Counted from the stretch's first letter, positions 15,737 to 24,426 are shown. The stretch: DNA of 58,850 nt from an uncultured Clostridium sp. (GCA_938036545.1 CALHQJ010000089.1:1-58850); one strand, 5' to 3'. Notes: generated from the letters alone by a model not told the origin. A program made the numbers and translations.

Positions 15737-16438
15737 TTATTCGCTGATTGTCATTACGTTTTTTTCTTCCGCCAGACTGGAAAACAGCGCAGATTTGTCA
15801 AATCCAGGCGGATAAATCACTTCAAATTCCAGTTTGATTTCTTCTTTTTTGTTCTTATGGATCTTGGTTGATGCGACCTCTACCCTGCGCTTTTCCAGAA
15901 AATCTTCCATTTTCTTTACTGCCCCTTCTTCCTGGGCTATGGTCATCCAGATGGTTCCTCCTGAAGCCACGTCTGCAAAACGGGAAATTTTATGGGTAAT
16001 CCCCTGCATCAGAATAATCATCAGCCCCGATGCAATTCCAATCACATAAAGTCCGGATCCCATCGCCAATCCCACTCCGGCAGTAGCCCAGATACCGGCT
16101 GACGTGGTCAGGCCGCTAACCAGGTTATTTCTGACAAAAATAATTCCAGCACCCAGAAAACCGACTCCGCTGACAACCTGAGCCGCAATACGGGAACCGT
16201 CAAATTTACCTATCTCGGCAATATCTGCAAATCCATACTTGGATACTACCATCATCAAAGCAGAACCCATGGCAACAATAGCATGGGTTCGAATTCCTGC
16301 TGATTTATTCCGGTTTTTTCTCTCATTTCCAATTAAAATCCCCAGAATACAGGCAATGGCGATTCTTAGCAGAAGCTCTGACTGGTTAAAAATTTCCTGA
16401 GCAGTCCCCAGTCCCAAAATATCAAATGATACTTCCAT
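15737..16438 (-). CDS. MgtC/SapB-family membrane protein
   Basis: 233 residues. An N-terminal domain of about five membrane segments carries the family signature: GILIGNERKNRNKSAGIRTHAI, then GSRIAAQVVSGVGFLGAGII, then GLTTSAGIWATAGVGLA. The C-terminal ~80 residues are a soluble ACT-like domain. MgtC-type proteins are linked to Mg limitation, phosphate and ATP homeostasis, but their activity is debated. Unusually it starts 15 bases after glpK, so both should be on one mRNA. Confidence 0.9.
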   Translation of the reverse strand: MEVSFDILGLGTAQEIFNQSELLLRIAIACILGILIGNERKNRNKSAGIRTHAIVAMGSALMMVVSKYGFADIAEIGKFDGSRIAAQVVSGVGFLGAGIIFVRNNLVSGLTTSAGIWATAGVGLAMGSGLYVIGIASGLMIILMQGITHKISRFADVASGGTIWMTIAQEEGAVKKMEDFLEKRRVEVASTKIHKNKKEEIKLEFEVIYPPGFDKSALFSSLAEEKNVMTISE

Positions 16439-16453
16439 CTGATACCCCCCCTG

Positions 16454-17950
16454 TTATGATTCTTCTGACCAGCAAAGAGCGCATTTCACCGCCCGTTTCC
16501 AGCCTTTTACCAGTTTTGTCCGACACTCTTCGTTCATTGTGCTGTCAAAAGTATTGGAAACCTGCCAGTTTTTCCGAATTTCTTCTTTATTTTTCCAGTA
16601 TCCAACTGCAAGACCTGCCAGATACGCTGCTCCCAGCGCCGTTGTCTCGATACACTCCGGACGGACGATCTCATTATTTAAGATGTCTGCCTGGAACTGC
16701 ATTAAAAAGTTATTGGCACAGGCGCCGCCGTCTACCCGAAGCTGCTTTAAGGTAATGCCGGAATCCTGATGCATGGCCTGAACCAGATCGTTTACCTGAT
16801 AAGCCATAGACTCTACGGTTGCACGGATAAACTGTTCTTTACTCGTACCTCTGGTAACTCCCACAATGGTTCCTCTGGCATACTGATCCCAGTAAGGCGC
16901 TCCAAGGCCAGCAAACGCCGGAACTACATATACCCCTCCAGTATTCTCAACTGCTGTACAGTATTCTTCAGTCTGTGCCGCTGTACGAACCATGCGCATT
17001 TCATCTCTCAGCCACTGTACCGCTGCACCGGCTACGAATACACTTCCTTCTAATGCATACTGGGTCTCATCCTGGGTACTTGCTGCAATGGTAGTCAGAA
17101 GACCGTTATTAGAACGAACCGCTTTGCTTCCGGTATTCATCAGCAGAAAACATCCGGTTCCATATGTATTTTTCATTTCGCCTTCTTCAAAACAGCACTG
17201 TCCAAACAATGCTGCCTGCTGGTCTCCTGCTGCTCCTGCAATGGGGATTTTTCCTCCCATTACATCAGAAGAGGTATATCCGTAAATGCAGCTTGACGGC
17301 TTTACATCCGGAAGCATACTCTTAGGAATCCGGAAATATTCCAGAATCTCATCATCCCAGCATTTGCGGTGAATATCAAACAGCATGGTGCGGGCAGCAT
17401 TGGTATAATCTGTTACATGGATACAGCCCTTCGTCAGATTCCAAATCAGCCAGGTATCCACTGTACCAAACATCAAATCGCCTCGTTCTGCCTTTTCCCT
17501 GGCTCCAGGCACATTGTCCAAAATCCATTCAATCTTGCTTCCGGAAAAATATGCATCAGGAATCAGGCCGGTCCGTTCGATAATCTTTTCTTCTAATCCA
17601 TCTTTTTTCAATTGTTCAATCCGATCCGCAGTTCTGCGGCACTGCCACACAATTGCATTGTATACCGGCTCTCCTGTATCTCTGTCCCACACAATCGTCG
17701 TTTCACGCTGATTGGTAATTCCAATGGCTGCAATGTCACTGTAGTGAGCTCCGATTTTTCCCATAGCTTCCATAGTTACGGAAAGCTGTGAAGACCAAAT
17801 TTCCATAGGATTATGCTCTACCCATCCTGGCTGAGGATAAATCTGGGGAAATTCCCTTTGAGCCACGCTGCAGATGTTTCCCTGTTGATCAAACAGAATA
17901 CATCTGGAACTAGTAGTTCCCTGATCCAAAGCAATTACATATCTTCCCAT
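16454..17950 (-). CDS. glpK: Glycerol kinase
   Basis: 498 residues, the usual length for GlpK. VIALDQGTTSSRCILFD opens the FGGY fold; ITNQRETTIVWDRDTGEPVY is the glycerol-binding region; AGAAGDQQAALFGQ and the C-terminal VDGGACANNFLMQ are the PROSITE-type FGGY signatures. It phosphorylates glycerol to sn-glycerol-3-phosphate. In Firmicutes a conserved His in the activating loop is phosphorylated by HPr; the stretch near residue 230 (QCCFEEGEMKNTYGTG) lacks an obvious His there, so PTS control may be absent. Expression should depend on the GlpP-type leader. Confidence 0.96.
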   Translation of the reverse strand: MGRYVIALDQGTTSSRCILFDQQGNICSVAQREFPQIYPQPGWVEHNPMEIWSSQLSVTMEAMGKIGAHYSDIAAIGITNQRETTIVWDRDTGEPVYNAIVWQCRRTADRIEQLKKDGLEEKIIERTGLIPDAYFSGSKIEWILDNVPGAREKAERGDLMFGTVDTWLIWNLTKGCIHVTDYTNAARTMLFDIHRKCWDDEILEYFRIPKSMLPDVKPSSCIYGYTSSDVMGGKIPIAGAAGDQQAALFGQCCFEEGEMKNTYGTGCFLLMNTGSKAVRSNNGLLTTIAASTQDETQYALEGSVFVAGAAVQWLRDEMRMVRTAAQTEEYCTAVENTGGVYVVPAFAGLGAPYWDQYARGTIVGVTRGTSKEQFIRATVESMAYQVNDLVQAMHQDSGITLKQLRVDGGACANNFLMQFQADILNNEIVRPECIETTALGAAYLAGLAVGYWKNKEEIRKNWQVSNTFDSTMNEECRTKLVKGWKRAVKCALCWSEES

Positions 17951-18022
17951 TATCTTCTCCTTTTGCGCCTTTTTGTCAGCGCTGTTTTCTAACTGTTTGT
18001 TAATTTTTTGCCAAATGGTAAA

Positions 18023-18082
18023 GAAAAAACAGGGTATGCGCGATCCTCCGCAGCCATCTACCCTGCTCTGTCATCTCTAAGG
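18023..18082 (-). promoter_or_regulatory. glpK leader: GlpP-type motif and intrinsic terminator
   Basis: Minus-strand leader. CCTTAGAGATGACAGAGCAG begins at 18082 and matches the glpA motif. Its end CAGGGTA (18059-18065) pairs with TACCCTG (18030-18036), with inner TGCG/CGCA pairs, and a T tract follows (18023-18029). This is an attenuator ~75 bases before the start codon. The rest of the 258-base gap holds the promoter. Confidence 0.8.
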
Positions 18083-18106
18083 CAACTTTCTATTCATCTT
18101 TTGTTG

Positions 18107-18135
18107 ATTTTACCATGAGTTTTTAAAAATTGCAA
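18107..18135 (-). promoter_or_regulatory. Promoter of glpK
   Basis: Minus strand TTGCAA (18130-18135) and TAAAAT (18107-18112) with 17-base spacing. Confidence 0.7.
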
Positions 18136-18208
18136 TAGAAAGTCGTTGATTTGTATATCTTTTTCCTTTGAATCAAAATTCAAATGTGAAAAGTCACAAA
18201 TAATTATG

Positions 18209-19066
18209 TTATTTTAAATGTTTATCCAAGGTAAAACCTCGTCCCCTTACTTCCCTGACTCCATTAATGATAATAAACGCCTTCGGATCAATCTGTTGAA
18301 CGTATTGATTTAAGTGGCTCATTTCACGGTTATGCAGCACACAGAGAACCGCCTTTTGTTCTAAATGCTGAAATCCAGTCTGAATTGGTACATAAGTCGA
18401 TCCCCGATCCAGGTCTTTTTGAATAATCTCGTTAATCTTCTCATATTCTTTGCTGATAATCAGCACCTGAACATCTCCGCCGCCAAATACCAGTACCTGG
18501 TTTACCATAACCGAAGTCAAGAGCACAGACAAAATACCGTACAAAATTTCTTCTGCCCCTGTAAACAAAATCTGAGACATTAAAATAAATACATCCAGGC
18601 AATACATGGTCACAGCCACTGGAATTCGAAACTTTTTATTTAAAATCAACGGCGGAATGTCCATACCGCCGGTTGAACCGCCCAGGCGCATTACGATTCC
18701 CAGACCCAGACCAGTCAGAGCGCCTCCAAAAATAGCAGCTAACAGCCTGTCGTCCGTAATATGTCCCAAAGCTTCCAGACCAAGCATCCAGTTTAACAGT
18801 ACCGGAAACAGCAGGGTACTGATAATTGTGGTAAGGGCAAACCGTTTTCCCAAAATCCACAACCCTAAAAAGAACATGATTACGTTAATACATGCTACAG
18901 TTACCGATACGTCTACGTGCAAAAAATACTCCACGCTTCTGGCAATACCGGTAGCTCCTCCTACCAAAAAGTCGTTTGGAATGGAAAAGACTGCCAATCC
19001 AAAAGTAAAAATTACATTTCCAAGAATAATCCCAAGAATTTTTATAAAACTTCTTCCTGCTTTCAC
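18209..19066 (-). CDS. YitT-family membrane protein (DUF161 + DUF2179)
   Basis: 285 residues from the GTG at 19066, which has GAGGAAA at ribosome-site distance; a longer frame reaching 19201 runs back through the terminator of the previous gene and is rejected. Five or so membrane segments (FGLAVFSIPNDFLVGGATGIA, then GGSTGGMDIPPLILN, both family signatures) precede a cytosolic DUF2179 domain (~200-285) with DRGSTYVPIQTGF and LNQYVQQIDPKAFIIINGVREVRG. The function of YitT proteins is unknown; the C-terminal domain is ligand-binding-like. Confidence 0.88.
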   Translation of the reverse strand: MKAGRSFIKILGIILGNVIFTFGLAVFSIPNDFLVGGATGIARSVEYFLHVDVSVTVACINVIMFFLGLWILGKRFALTTIISTLLFPVLLNWMLGLEALGHITDDRLLAAIFGGALTGLGLGIVMRLGGSTGGMDIPPLILNKKFRIPVAVTMYCLDVFILMSQILFTGAEEILYGILSVLLTSVMVNQVLVFGGGDVQVLIISKEYEKINEIIQKDLDRGSTYVPIQTGFQHLEQKAVLCVLHNREMSHLNQYVQQIDPKAFIIINGVREVRGRGFTLDKHLK

Positions 19067-19091
19067 GTTTTTTCCTCTTTTCTCAAAAATC

Positions 19092-19146
19092 CAAAAGCCG
19101 CCTGTCCAGCCAGAAGTTTTGGAAACATTCCGGTGTTCAGACGGCT
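19092..19146 (-). terminator. Terminator after nhaC
   Basis: Minus strand 9-bp stem AGCCGTCTG / CAGGCGGCT (19138-19146 with 19095-19103, one G-U pair) and TTTT, just after the antiporter stop. Confidence 0.75.
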
Positions 19147-19154
19147 CTGATGCC

Positions 19155-20552
19155 TTACTGTTTATCCGTGGTGTGCTTAATGGAAATTCCGGTAAATCCA
19201 TAAAGAATGGAGAATATCGGAGTCAGCCACAGCAGAGGCACAAACAGAATATACTGGGACCAGGCAACTCCAAGAGTACCTGCCATATAGCTTCCGTAAC
19301 CGTGCCACGGAATCATAGGACCAACCAGAGTACCGCTGTCCTCCAGACATCTGGACAGGATTCTCGGGTCAATCTTTCTTTCTTCAAACAGCGGCTTCAT
19401 CAAAGTTCCGGTCAGCACATGGGACATTGGGCTGGAACAGCTTACAATACTGGTTACATAGCCTACCATAATAGTGGCAAAAATCAGCGCTCCGTCGCTG
19501 TGAATGTGCTTTGTAAACACAGAAAGGATGTTGTTCAGCACTCCCAGTTTGTTCAGCATACCGCCCATACCAACTGCAAACGTAATAATCGCAACGTACT
19601 GAAGCATGCTGCTCATGCCGCCTCTGTTTAAAATAGATTTTAATACGCCAATATCGGTATCGCACTTAAAGCCATTGTAAGCGATGCTTAATACAGACTT
19701 TAAATCTGCTCCCTGAACAAAAATCGCTACCAGGGCTCCGGCTACTGCACCAATTCCCAGGGCTTCAAACGCTCCAACCCGAAACATTAACAATGCGATA
19801 ATCAGAACCGCCGGAATCAAAGTGGCCCATCCAATATGGAAACTGCCTTCCAGGTAACTGATATATTCATTTAAGTTTCCTGCGTCATAACTGCCGCTTG
19901 TCTGTGAAAATCCCAGAACCGTAAAGAAGATAATGCTGATAATCATAGGCGGAATCGTAGTCCACAGCATACTCTTTACATGGTCTCCCAGCTTTGCGCC
20001 TGCTACTGCCGGAGCCAGATTGGTAGTATCGGAAAATGGGCTTAACTTATCGCCGAACATTGCGCCGCAGATAACGGCTCCGGCTACCATGCCAGGATTA
20101 ATTCCCATAGCGTGGCCGATTGCCATCATAGCAACTCCTGCGCTTCCGGCTGAGCCGTAAGAAGTTCCGGTTACCATACTTAAAATTGCAGTAAATACCA
20201 GGGTAAATACCAGTAAGTAAGATGGATTAATGGATTTTAACCCGTACACGATGATGGTTGGTATCGTGCCGGACTGCATCCAGGTGCCAATCAGAACACC
20301 GATTGCCATCAAAATTGCCATTGTTGGTAAAACTACTTTCAGCGCTTCAAACGCTCCTTTTTGTACCTGCTGGTAATCTACCTTAAATACCAGGCAGCAT
20401 CCGTAGATAATCAGCCATGAGAAAAACAGGCCGACCATCGGTCCTCCTACCTTTAAGGTTACGCAAGTCGCAACCGAAGCAATGATAAGAACCATTACCA
20501 CGGCCGACTGCCATCCGTTGAGAGTCTTTAACTCTTTTTCTTTGGTCTCCAT
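19155..20552 (-). CDS. NhaC-family Na+/H+ antiporter
   Basis: 465 residues from the ATG at 20552 (AAAGAAAGGGAACGAGT upstream); the longer frame to 20612 has no ribosome site. About eleven membrane segments. GTWMQSGTIPTIIVYG, GTSYGSAGSAGVAMMAIG, ICGAMFGDKLSPFSDTTNLAPAVAG and HGYGSYMAGTLGV are blocks of the NhaC superfamily, the third with the conserved acidic and polar residues in the membrane. Members exchange Na+ for H+ or, in MleN-like types, malate/lactate. It stands alone between two hairpins. Confidence 0.9.
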   Translation of the reverse strand: METKEKELKTLNGWQSAVVMVLIIASVATCVTLKVGGPMVGLFFSWLIIYGCCLVFKVDYQQVQKGAFEALKVVLPTMAILMAIGVLIGTWMQSGTIPTIIVYGLKSINPSYLLVFTLVFTAILSMVTGTSYGSAGSAGVAMMAIGHAMGINPGMVAGAVICGAMFGDKLSPFSDTTNLAPAVAGAKLGDHVKSMLWTTIPPMIISIIFFTVLGFSQTSGSYDAGNLNEYISYLEGSFHIGWATLIPAVLIIALLMFRVGAFEALGIGAVAGALVAIFVQGADLKSVLSIAYNGFKCDTDIGVLKSILNRGGMSSMLQYVAIITFAVGMGGMLNKLGVLNNILSVFTKHIHSDGALIFATIMVGYVTSIVSCSSPMSHVLTGTLMKPLFEERKIDPRILSRCLEDSGTLVGPMIPWHGYGSYMAGTLGVAWSQYILFVPLLWLTPIFSILYGFTGISIKHTTDKQ

Positions 20553-20739
20553 ACTCGTTCCCTTTCTTTTTATCGTTATTTTTTTAACATTCCAGTCTCT
20601 ATCATACCTCAAACTGATAAAAAATTAAATAGCCTATGTTAATTTTTTATAAATACACAGGTTATGAACTTTAGAAAAACTTTTCAAATCAGTCACACTT
20701 TCATCACAACTTCCTGATAGGATAATATTGTCAAGAACA

Positions 20740-20797
20740 AAAAGGCACCTGCCTTTTCACTTAGACTTTTTCATACTCATGGCCGGCAGATGAAACA
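20740..20797. terminator. Two hairpins downstream of sseB
   Basis: A perfect 11-bp GC-rich stem GGCCGGCAGAT / ATCTGCCGGCC lies at about 20780-20806 and a second, AAAAGGCA-CC-TGCCTTTT, at 20741-20758, the latter followed by Ts on the minus strand. Together they probably end the sseB transcript. The remainder of 20553-20834 shows no gene. Confidence 0.6.
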
Positions 20798-20834
20798 TCT
20801 GCCGGCCCCTCCCTTTTTGCAGAGTCCAATGAGA

Positions 20835-21593
20835 TTACTGGTTCGTTTTACGGTTTAATGCCAAAGGCAGATTGACGCCTAACGGATTGATAATTACGCC
20901 ATTTGCCTCTTTTGGAAGCATCTGTGGAATCTTGGCTGCTTCGATTACCATAGGCTTTAATTTATTTTCCCGATTAAACTTCTGAAATTCCAGAATGTCT
21001 GTAAACAGCGGCTGGAACACTGTGCCGTTTTTCAGCTTTATCAGTGGGATTCCATTATCCTCTGCCTGTACCGGAACAATGTATCTGCCCTTTCCGAAAT
21101 GGCTGGCAGCCTCTTCCTGAAGTTCCTTCATTTTATCTGTTAATTCCGTTACAGCCTGTCCTTTCATTTCCTGCATCAGATAAATAGCAGTTAAATGAAG
21201 AGCCGGATTCTCTACCCATACCTTTCCTTCCGGAAGTTCCTTTGGATCCCTTCTCTGTACAAATTCCTGAAGCTGGATCAGGTATTCTTCTCCCTCGCGG
21301 CTGACTAATAACGCGTTGACTCCCATTGCATATAAATTGGTATAAAATACCAGAAGATGTTTGTTTTCCAGTCTGGCAATGCTGACCGGTATCTTTTCTT
21401 CCAGCAGTTCCTGTGCTTTTTTCTTTGCCTCTTCCATATCAAAAAACAGCAGAATTTCATCATCAAAGGTCTCCGGATGGCAGACCACATACGGTTCCTT
21501 TGTACATACGGACATTAATACAAATAACTCGGAAGCTGTCCGAAGCTGCTCCAGAAGAGCCGGATTTTCAATTTTTCCACTCTTATCACTCAT
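20835..21593 (-). CDS. SseB-domain protein
   Basis: 252 residues, soluble. The second half carries an SseB-type domain: NGIPLIKLKNGTVFQPLFTD, LEFQKFNRENKLKPMVIEA and ANGVIINPLGVNLPL are characteristic. The first half (~1-120) looks like a diverged second copy of similar length. SseB domains occur in enterobacterial serine sensitivity and in type III secretion contexts, but the Firmicutes members are uncharacterised. Monocistronic. Confidence 0.75.
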   Translation of the reverse strand: MSDKSGKIENPALLEQLRTASELFVLMSVCTKEPYVVCHPETFDDEILLFFDMEEAKKKAQELLEEKIPVSIARLENKHLLVFYTNLYAMGVNALLVSREGEEYLIQLQEFVQRRDPKELPEGKVWVENPALHLTAIYLMQEMKGQAVTELTDKMKELQEEAASHFGKGRYIVPVQAEDNGIPLIKLKNGTVFQPLFTDILEFQKFNRENKLKPMVIEAAKIPQMLPKEANGVIINPLGVNLPLALNRKTNQ

Positions 21594-21706
21594 ATCTTTG
21601 CTTCTCCTTAAGTTACTATTTTATTCAATTGAGGACGCTCTCCATTATAACATCTATAATGGAGAAATTCTATAGGCATCCGCATGAATTTTCATTACGA
21701 TTTTTG

Positions 21707-22258
21707 TCAGGCCGCAACGGTAAGTTTCTGAATGCTTCTCCCTTCGTCAAACAGCTTTCCGTAAACCTCTCTGCACTTTTTCAGCCTGCAGAATACCTTT
21801 ATCATCTCCGTTTCATTTCCGTATACCTTCCACGGCCCTACACATTTATAATTTTTCCCTTTCTGTTCGATAAAACCAACGACATCGCACAGTGGATACC
21901 CCAGAAAAAGCCCGATTTCATGGGGAAAACACTGATATTTCCAGAGCCGCGCTTTCAATTCTTCCAAACATGCCCTCCACTCCAGCTTCTCATATCCCAT
22001 TTTTACCAGCAGTTCTTTTGCCCCCCTTGTATTCAAGTCTGCCTCCAATCTCTTTTGCCTATATACAAACACCAATGCCTGAAGCTCCTTTTGGTTCAAC
22101 GCCTCTACAAAAATTCCCTTACTGTTTAATTTTTTATTTATGGCTCTTAATTCCTCTTTCAGACAAGTTTCTTTCTCAAATTTATAATTAAACAATCCTG
22201 CAGTTTTCAGCCCTGCGAGAGTCGGCGCACAAAATTCGATTACTTTTCTTTCCAGCAT
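21707..22258 (-). CDS. DUF3793 family protein
   Basis: 183 residues, soluble. It holds CFPHEIGLFLGYPLCDVVGFI followed by KNYKCVGPWKVYG, the hallmark of DUF3793, plus VIEFCAPTLAGLKTAGLFNY near the start. Seven or more cysteines are spread along the protein. In Clostridia these genes often sit beside iron transport or flavodoxin genes; the molecular role is unknown. An AGGAGAAG site precedes the ATG. The promoter carries a palindrome typical of DtxR/MntR-class operators, which supports metal control. Confidence 0.85.
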   Translation of the reverse strand: MLERKVIEFCAPTLAGLKTAGLFNYKFEKETCLKEELRAINKKLNSKGIFVEALNQKELQALVFVYRQKRLEADLNTRGAKELLVKMGYEKLEWRACLEELKARLWKYQCFPHEIGLFLGYPLCDVVGFIEQKGKNYKCVGPWKVYGNETEMIKVFCRLKKCREVYGKLFDEGRSIQKLTVAA

Positions 22259-22312
22259 AATCTTCTCCTCCTACACGTACTTTATCTTCAAAAGCTACAG
22301 TCCTCTTTCTTC

Positions 22313-22368
22313 AGTTAGTTCCAACTAACTATTTGTTCTATTGTATCCATTTTCTTTTGCTCTGTCAA
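22313..22368 (-). promoter_or_regulatory. DUF3793 promoter with AGTTAGTT palindrome
   Basis: Minus strand TTGACA (22363-22368) and TACAAT (22340-22345), 17 bases apart, a near-ideal sigma-A promoter. Just downstream of the start point lies the inverted repeat AGTTAGTT-CC-AACTAACT (22313-22330), whose TTAGTT/AACTAA arms resemble DtxR/MntR-class sites. Confidence 0.75.
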
Positions 22369-22464
22369 GTTTATTCTTTTTTAATAGAAATATTATTCCC
22401 TTTTTCTTTTAAATTTGTATTTGCCTGATATACTAAGTGGTAACATGGTTTACTGCAAAGGACG

Positions 22465-23028
22465 GTGTCAGTATTGAAACTTCTAGCCTATTTTATTATC
22501 CCATTTTATACCTTTTTGTTTGCCCGTGGGTATGGATGGCTTACAACCAATTTCTCAGTCATTGCCAATTCGGTCAAAGGAGGCATCGGATTTGCTATCT
22601 GGGGAATTTTAATTGGTCTTTATTTATACTTAATCCACAGAAAATTAAAAAAGGTCATGGTTCTTCCAACAGGATGCCGCATTTTGCTTCCTGTCTCTCT
22701 GATTCTGCTTTTTTGCGCCGTTACTACTCCGTACCTTCCGAATGATATGCCCTTAAAAGCGTCCCTCCATATTCTGTTTGCATTTGTTTTTGGCGTTTCG
22801 ATTCTATTATATTTTCTCTGGATTATCCTGATTCAGTACCGCCAGTCTCCAAATCGTTACCGGCCGCTGTTTACTGCTATTCTGGGAATTAGCGTGGGGT
22901 CCTGCTTCCTCTTTCTTATAGCTGGAATTGTCAGCAGCGCCCTGGAAACCTTTATGACCATCACCATCTCTGTTTTGGCTTACCGGCTATGGGAAACCCA
23001 GCTGTCAGCTGCCAGGGATGCCGCATAG
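22465..23028 (+). CDS. Unknown polytopic membrane protein
   Basis: 187 residues with about six hydrophobic segments and short loops; not recognised. A GTG start with AAAGGA close upstream is used (a TTG three codons on is possible). It ends in a charged tail (ETQLSAARDAA). It is divergent from DUF3793 and convergent with the glycosyltransferase gene. No cysteine or charged cluster suggests a transporter family. Confidence 0.7.
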   Translation: MSVLKLLAYFIIPFYTFLFARGYGWLTTNFSVIANSVKGGIGFAIWGILIGLYLYLIHRKLKKVMVLPTGCRILLPVSLILLFCAVTTPYLPNDMPLKASLHILFAFVFGVSILLYFLWIILIQYRQSPNRYRPLFTAILGISVGSCFLFLIAGIVSSALETFMTITISVLAYRLWETQLSAARDAA

Positions 23029-23039
23029 ATTCCATATTA

Positions 23040-23081
23040 AAGAGGGTATCGCAAAATCCGACGATTTTACGATACCCTCTT
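23040..23081. terminator. Long hairpin between convergent genes
   Basis: AAGAGGGTATCG pairs with CGATACCCTCTT, and inner AAAATC pairs with GATTTT around CGAC, a stem of about 19 bp with one mismatch. It sits exactly between two converging genes and is a probable bidirectional terminator although the T tracts are short. Confidence 0.7.
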
Positions 23082-23094
23082 GTTCCTGAATTTA

Positions 23095-24426
23095 TCAGGT
23101 TTTCTTCTTTTTCATTTTCACTGGCCTGTTTTCTTTTTTCAGCACATGGCAGATGTTCTCCTTAATCCGGTTGGATAAATAGGCATACTGCATCAGTTCT
23201 TCTTCATTAAAGCCTGCATATCGGGCCATTTCATAATCCTTTTGAGCTGCCCCCAAATCAACCAGCACCGGCTCTGAAGCCGGCAGCAGCACTGCATTTA
23301 CCTGTTCTTCTATTTTAATCAGCTCTTTCAGCGTCAATTTCTGCAGTCCTAATGCCAGACGGCTTCTGGACATATTGGTTACGTCTGACAGTTCCTTTAA
23401 CGTATCAATCCTGGGCTTCTGGCTTAAATAAATCAAAAGGCTAATCTCAGAAAGAGTAAGCCCGTATTTGATTGCAACCGGATCCAGGTAGTGATCCAGC
23501 AATTTCCGGTCTCTGTAGGAATCCAGTAAAACTCCATCTCCATCTAAGGCCCCATGGCTTACGCTGCTCCTTTCATCTCCCAGCCTGGTAGAACCTGGAA
23601 AAATAGAAAACGGAACAGCCCCGTCCCCTGCCGCATCCAGTAAAAACCGGTACACAGACAGACGGTTTTTTTCATAGTCCTCTTCTGTCAACACAGATTT
23701 ATAAAAATCATGGTAATATTCAAATACCATCCGTTTCATTTTGATGGTCTTTGTAAGGCTTAATCCCTGAGTAACCAAAGAACCCTTGGTCTTTACATAA
23801 TAATAAATGGGAACCCGAAGGGCATAGATAGTATCTGTGTGGCGGAGATATTCCAGATTAAACATGAAATCTTCACACCAGCTTATGGTCTTATCCATGG
23901 AAAGAGCATATTTTTCAATGATTTCCCGTTTAAACAGCTTGTTCCATAAAACCCCGTAATAAAAGTCTGCCGGATTTTCCATCATAAATCCCGCAAATTC
24001 TTCCAGGGTCAGAGCGCCGTCTTTGTCAATATCCCCTTTGTGGGAAAGCCGGTCTCCGATTACCCGATAAAAATCCGCAATTACCATATCGCAGCCGCTT
24101 TCCACCGCCGCCCGTACCATCAGGTTCGTAGCATCCGGAGTAATCCAGTCGTCACTGTCTAAAAACTGAACGTATTGCCCCTCTGCCTCTTTCAGCCCCA
24201 TATTTCGGGTATCGGAAACTCCTGTATTTTCTTTGTGAATCACCTTCACACGACTGTCTTTTCGTTTATATTCTTCACAAATTTCTCCGGAAGAATCTGT
24301 GCTTCCGTCATCAATCAGAAGCAGTTCAAAATCCGTATATCCCTGATTTAAAACGCTTTCCACACATCTTCGTATACTGTTTTCCGCATTATAAACAGGT
24401 ATGATAATACTTACCGTAGGATTCAT
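23095..24426 (-). CDS. Family 2 glycosyltransferase with C-terminal MarR-like domain
   Basis: 443 residues. The GT2 GT-A fold (~1-230) is plain: VSIIIPVYNAENSIRRCVES, ELLLIDDGSTDSSGEIC with the nucleotide Asp, and VQFLDSDDW as the DxD motif; WNKLFKREI and WCEDFMFNLEYL are acceptor-side blocks. After an intermediate region (~230-315) the C-terminus is a winged-helix-like segment: YGLTLSEISLLIYLSQKPRID, then ELSDVTNMSRSRLALGLQKL, which reads as a MarR-type recognition helix, and a helical end. It ends in a very basic KMKKKK tail. Without membrane segments it is cytosolic. The fusion is odd; the HTH may bind DNA or merely dimerise. Acceptor unknown. Confidence 0.85.
   Translation of the reverse strand: MNPTVSIIIPVYNAENSIRRCVESVLNQGYTDFELLLIDDGSTDSSGEICEEYKRKDSRVKVIHKENTGVSDTRNMGLKEAEGQYVQFLDSDDWITPDATNLMVRAAVESGCDMVIADFYRVIGDRLSHKGDIDKDGALTLEEFAGFMMENPADFYYGVLWNKLFKREIIEKYALSMDKTISWCEDFMFNLEYLRHTDTIYALRVPIYYYVKTKGSLVTQGLSLTKTIKMKRMVFEYYHDFYKSVLTEEDYEKNRLSVYRFLLDAAGDGAVPFSIFPGSTRLGDERSSVSHGALDGDGVLLDSYRDRKLLDHYLDPVAIKYGLTLSEISLLIYLSQKPRIDTLKELSDVTNMSRSRLALGLQKLTLKELIKIEEQVNAVLLPASEPVLVDLGAAQKDYEMARYAGFNEEELMQYAYLSNRIKENICHVLKKENRPVKMKKKKT

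Noticed and set aside
19067..19201. 45-residue N-terminal extension of the YitT protein
   Set aside because: It would translate the nhaC terminator; the GTG at 19066 has a proper ribosome site.
18606..19631. 341-residue plus-strand frame
   Set aside because: Antisense to the YitT and NhaC genes, with the Pro/Thr/Asn composition typical of a shadow of membrane protein codons.
21413..22129. 238-residue plus-strand frame
   Set aside because: Lies opposite sseB and DUF3793, both of which have strong signals on the minus strand.
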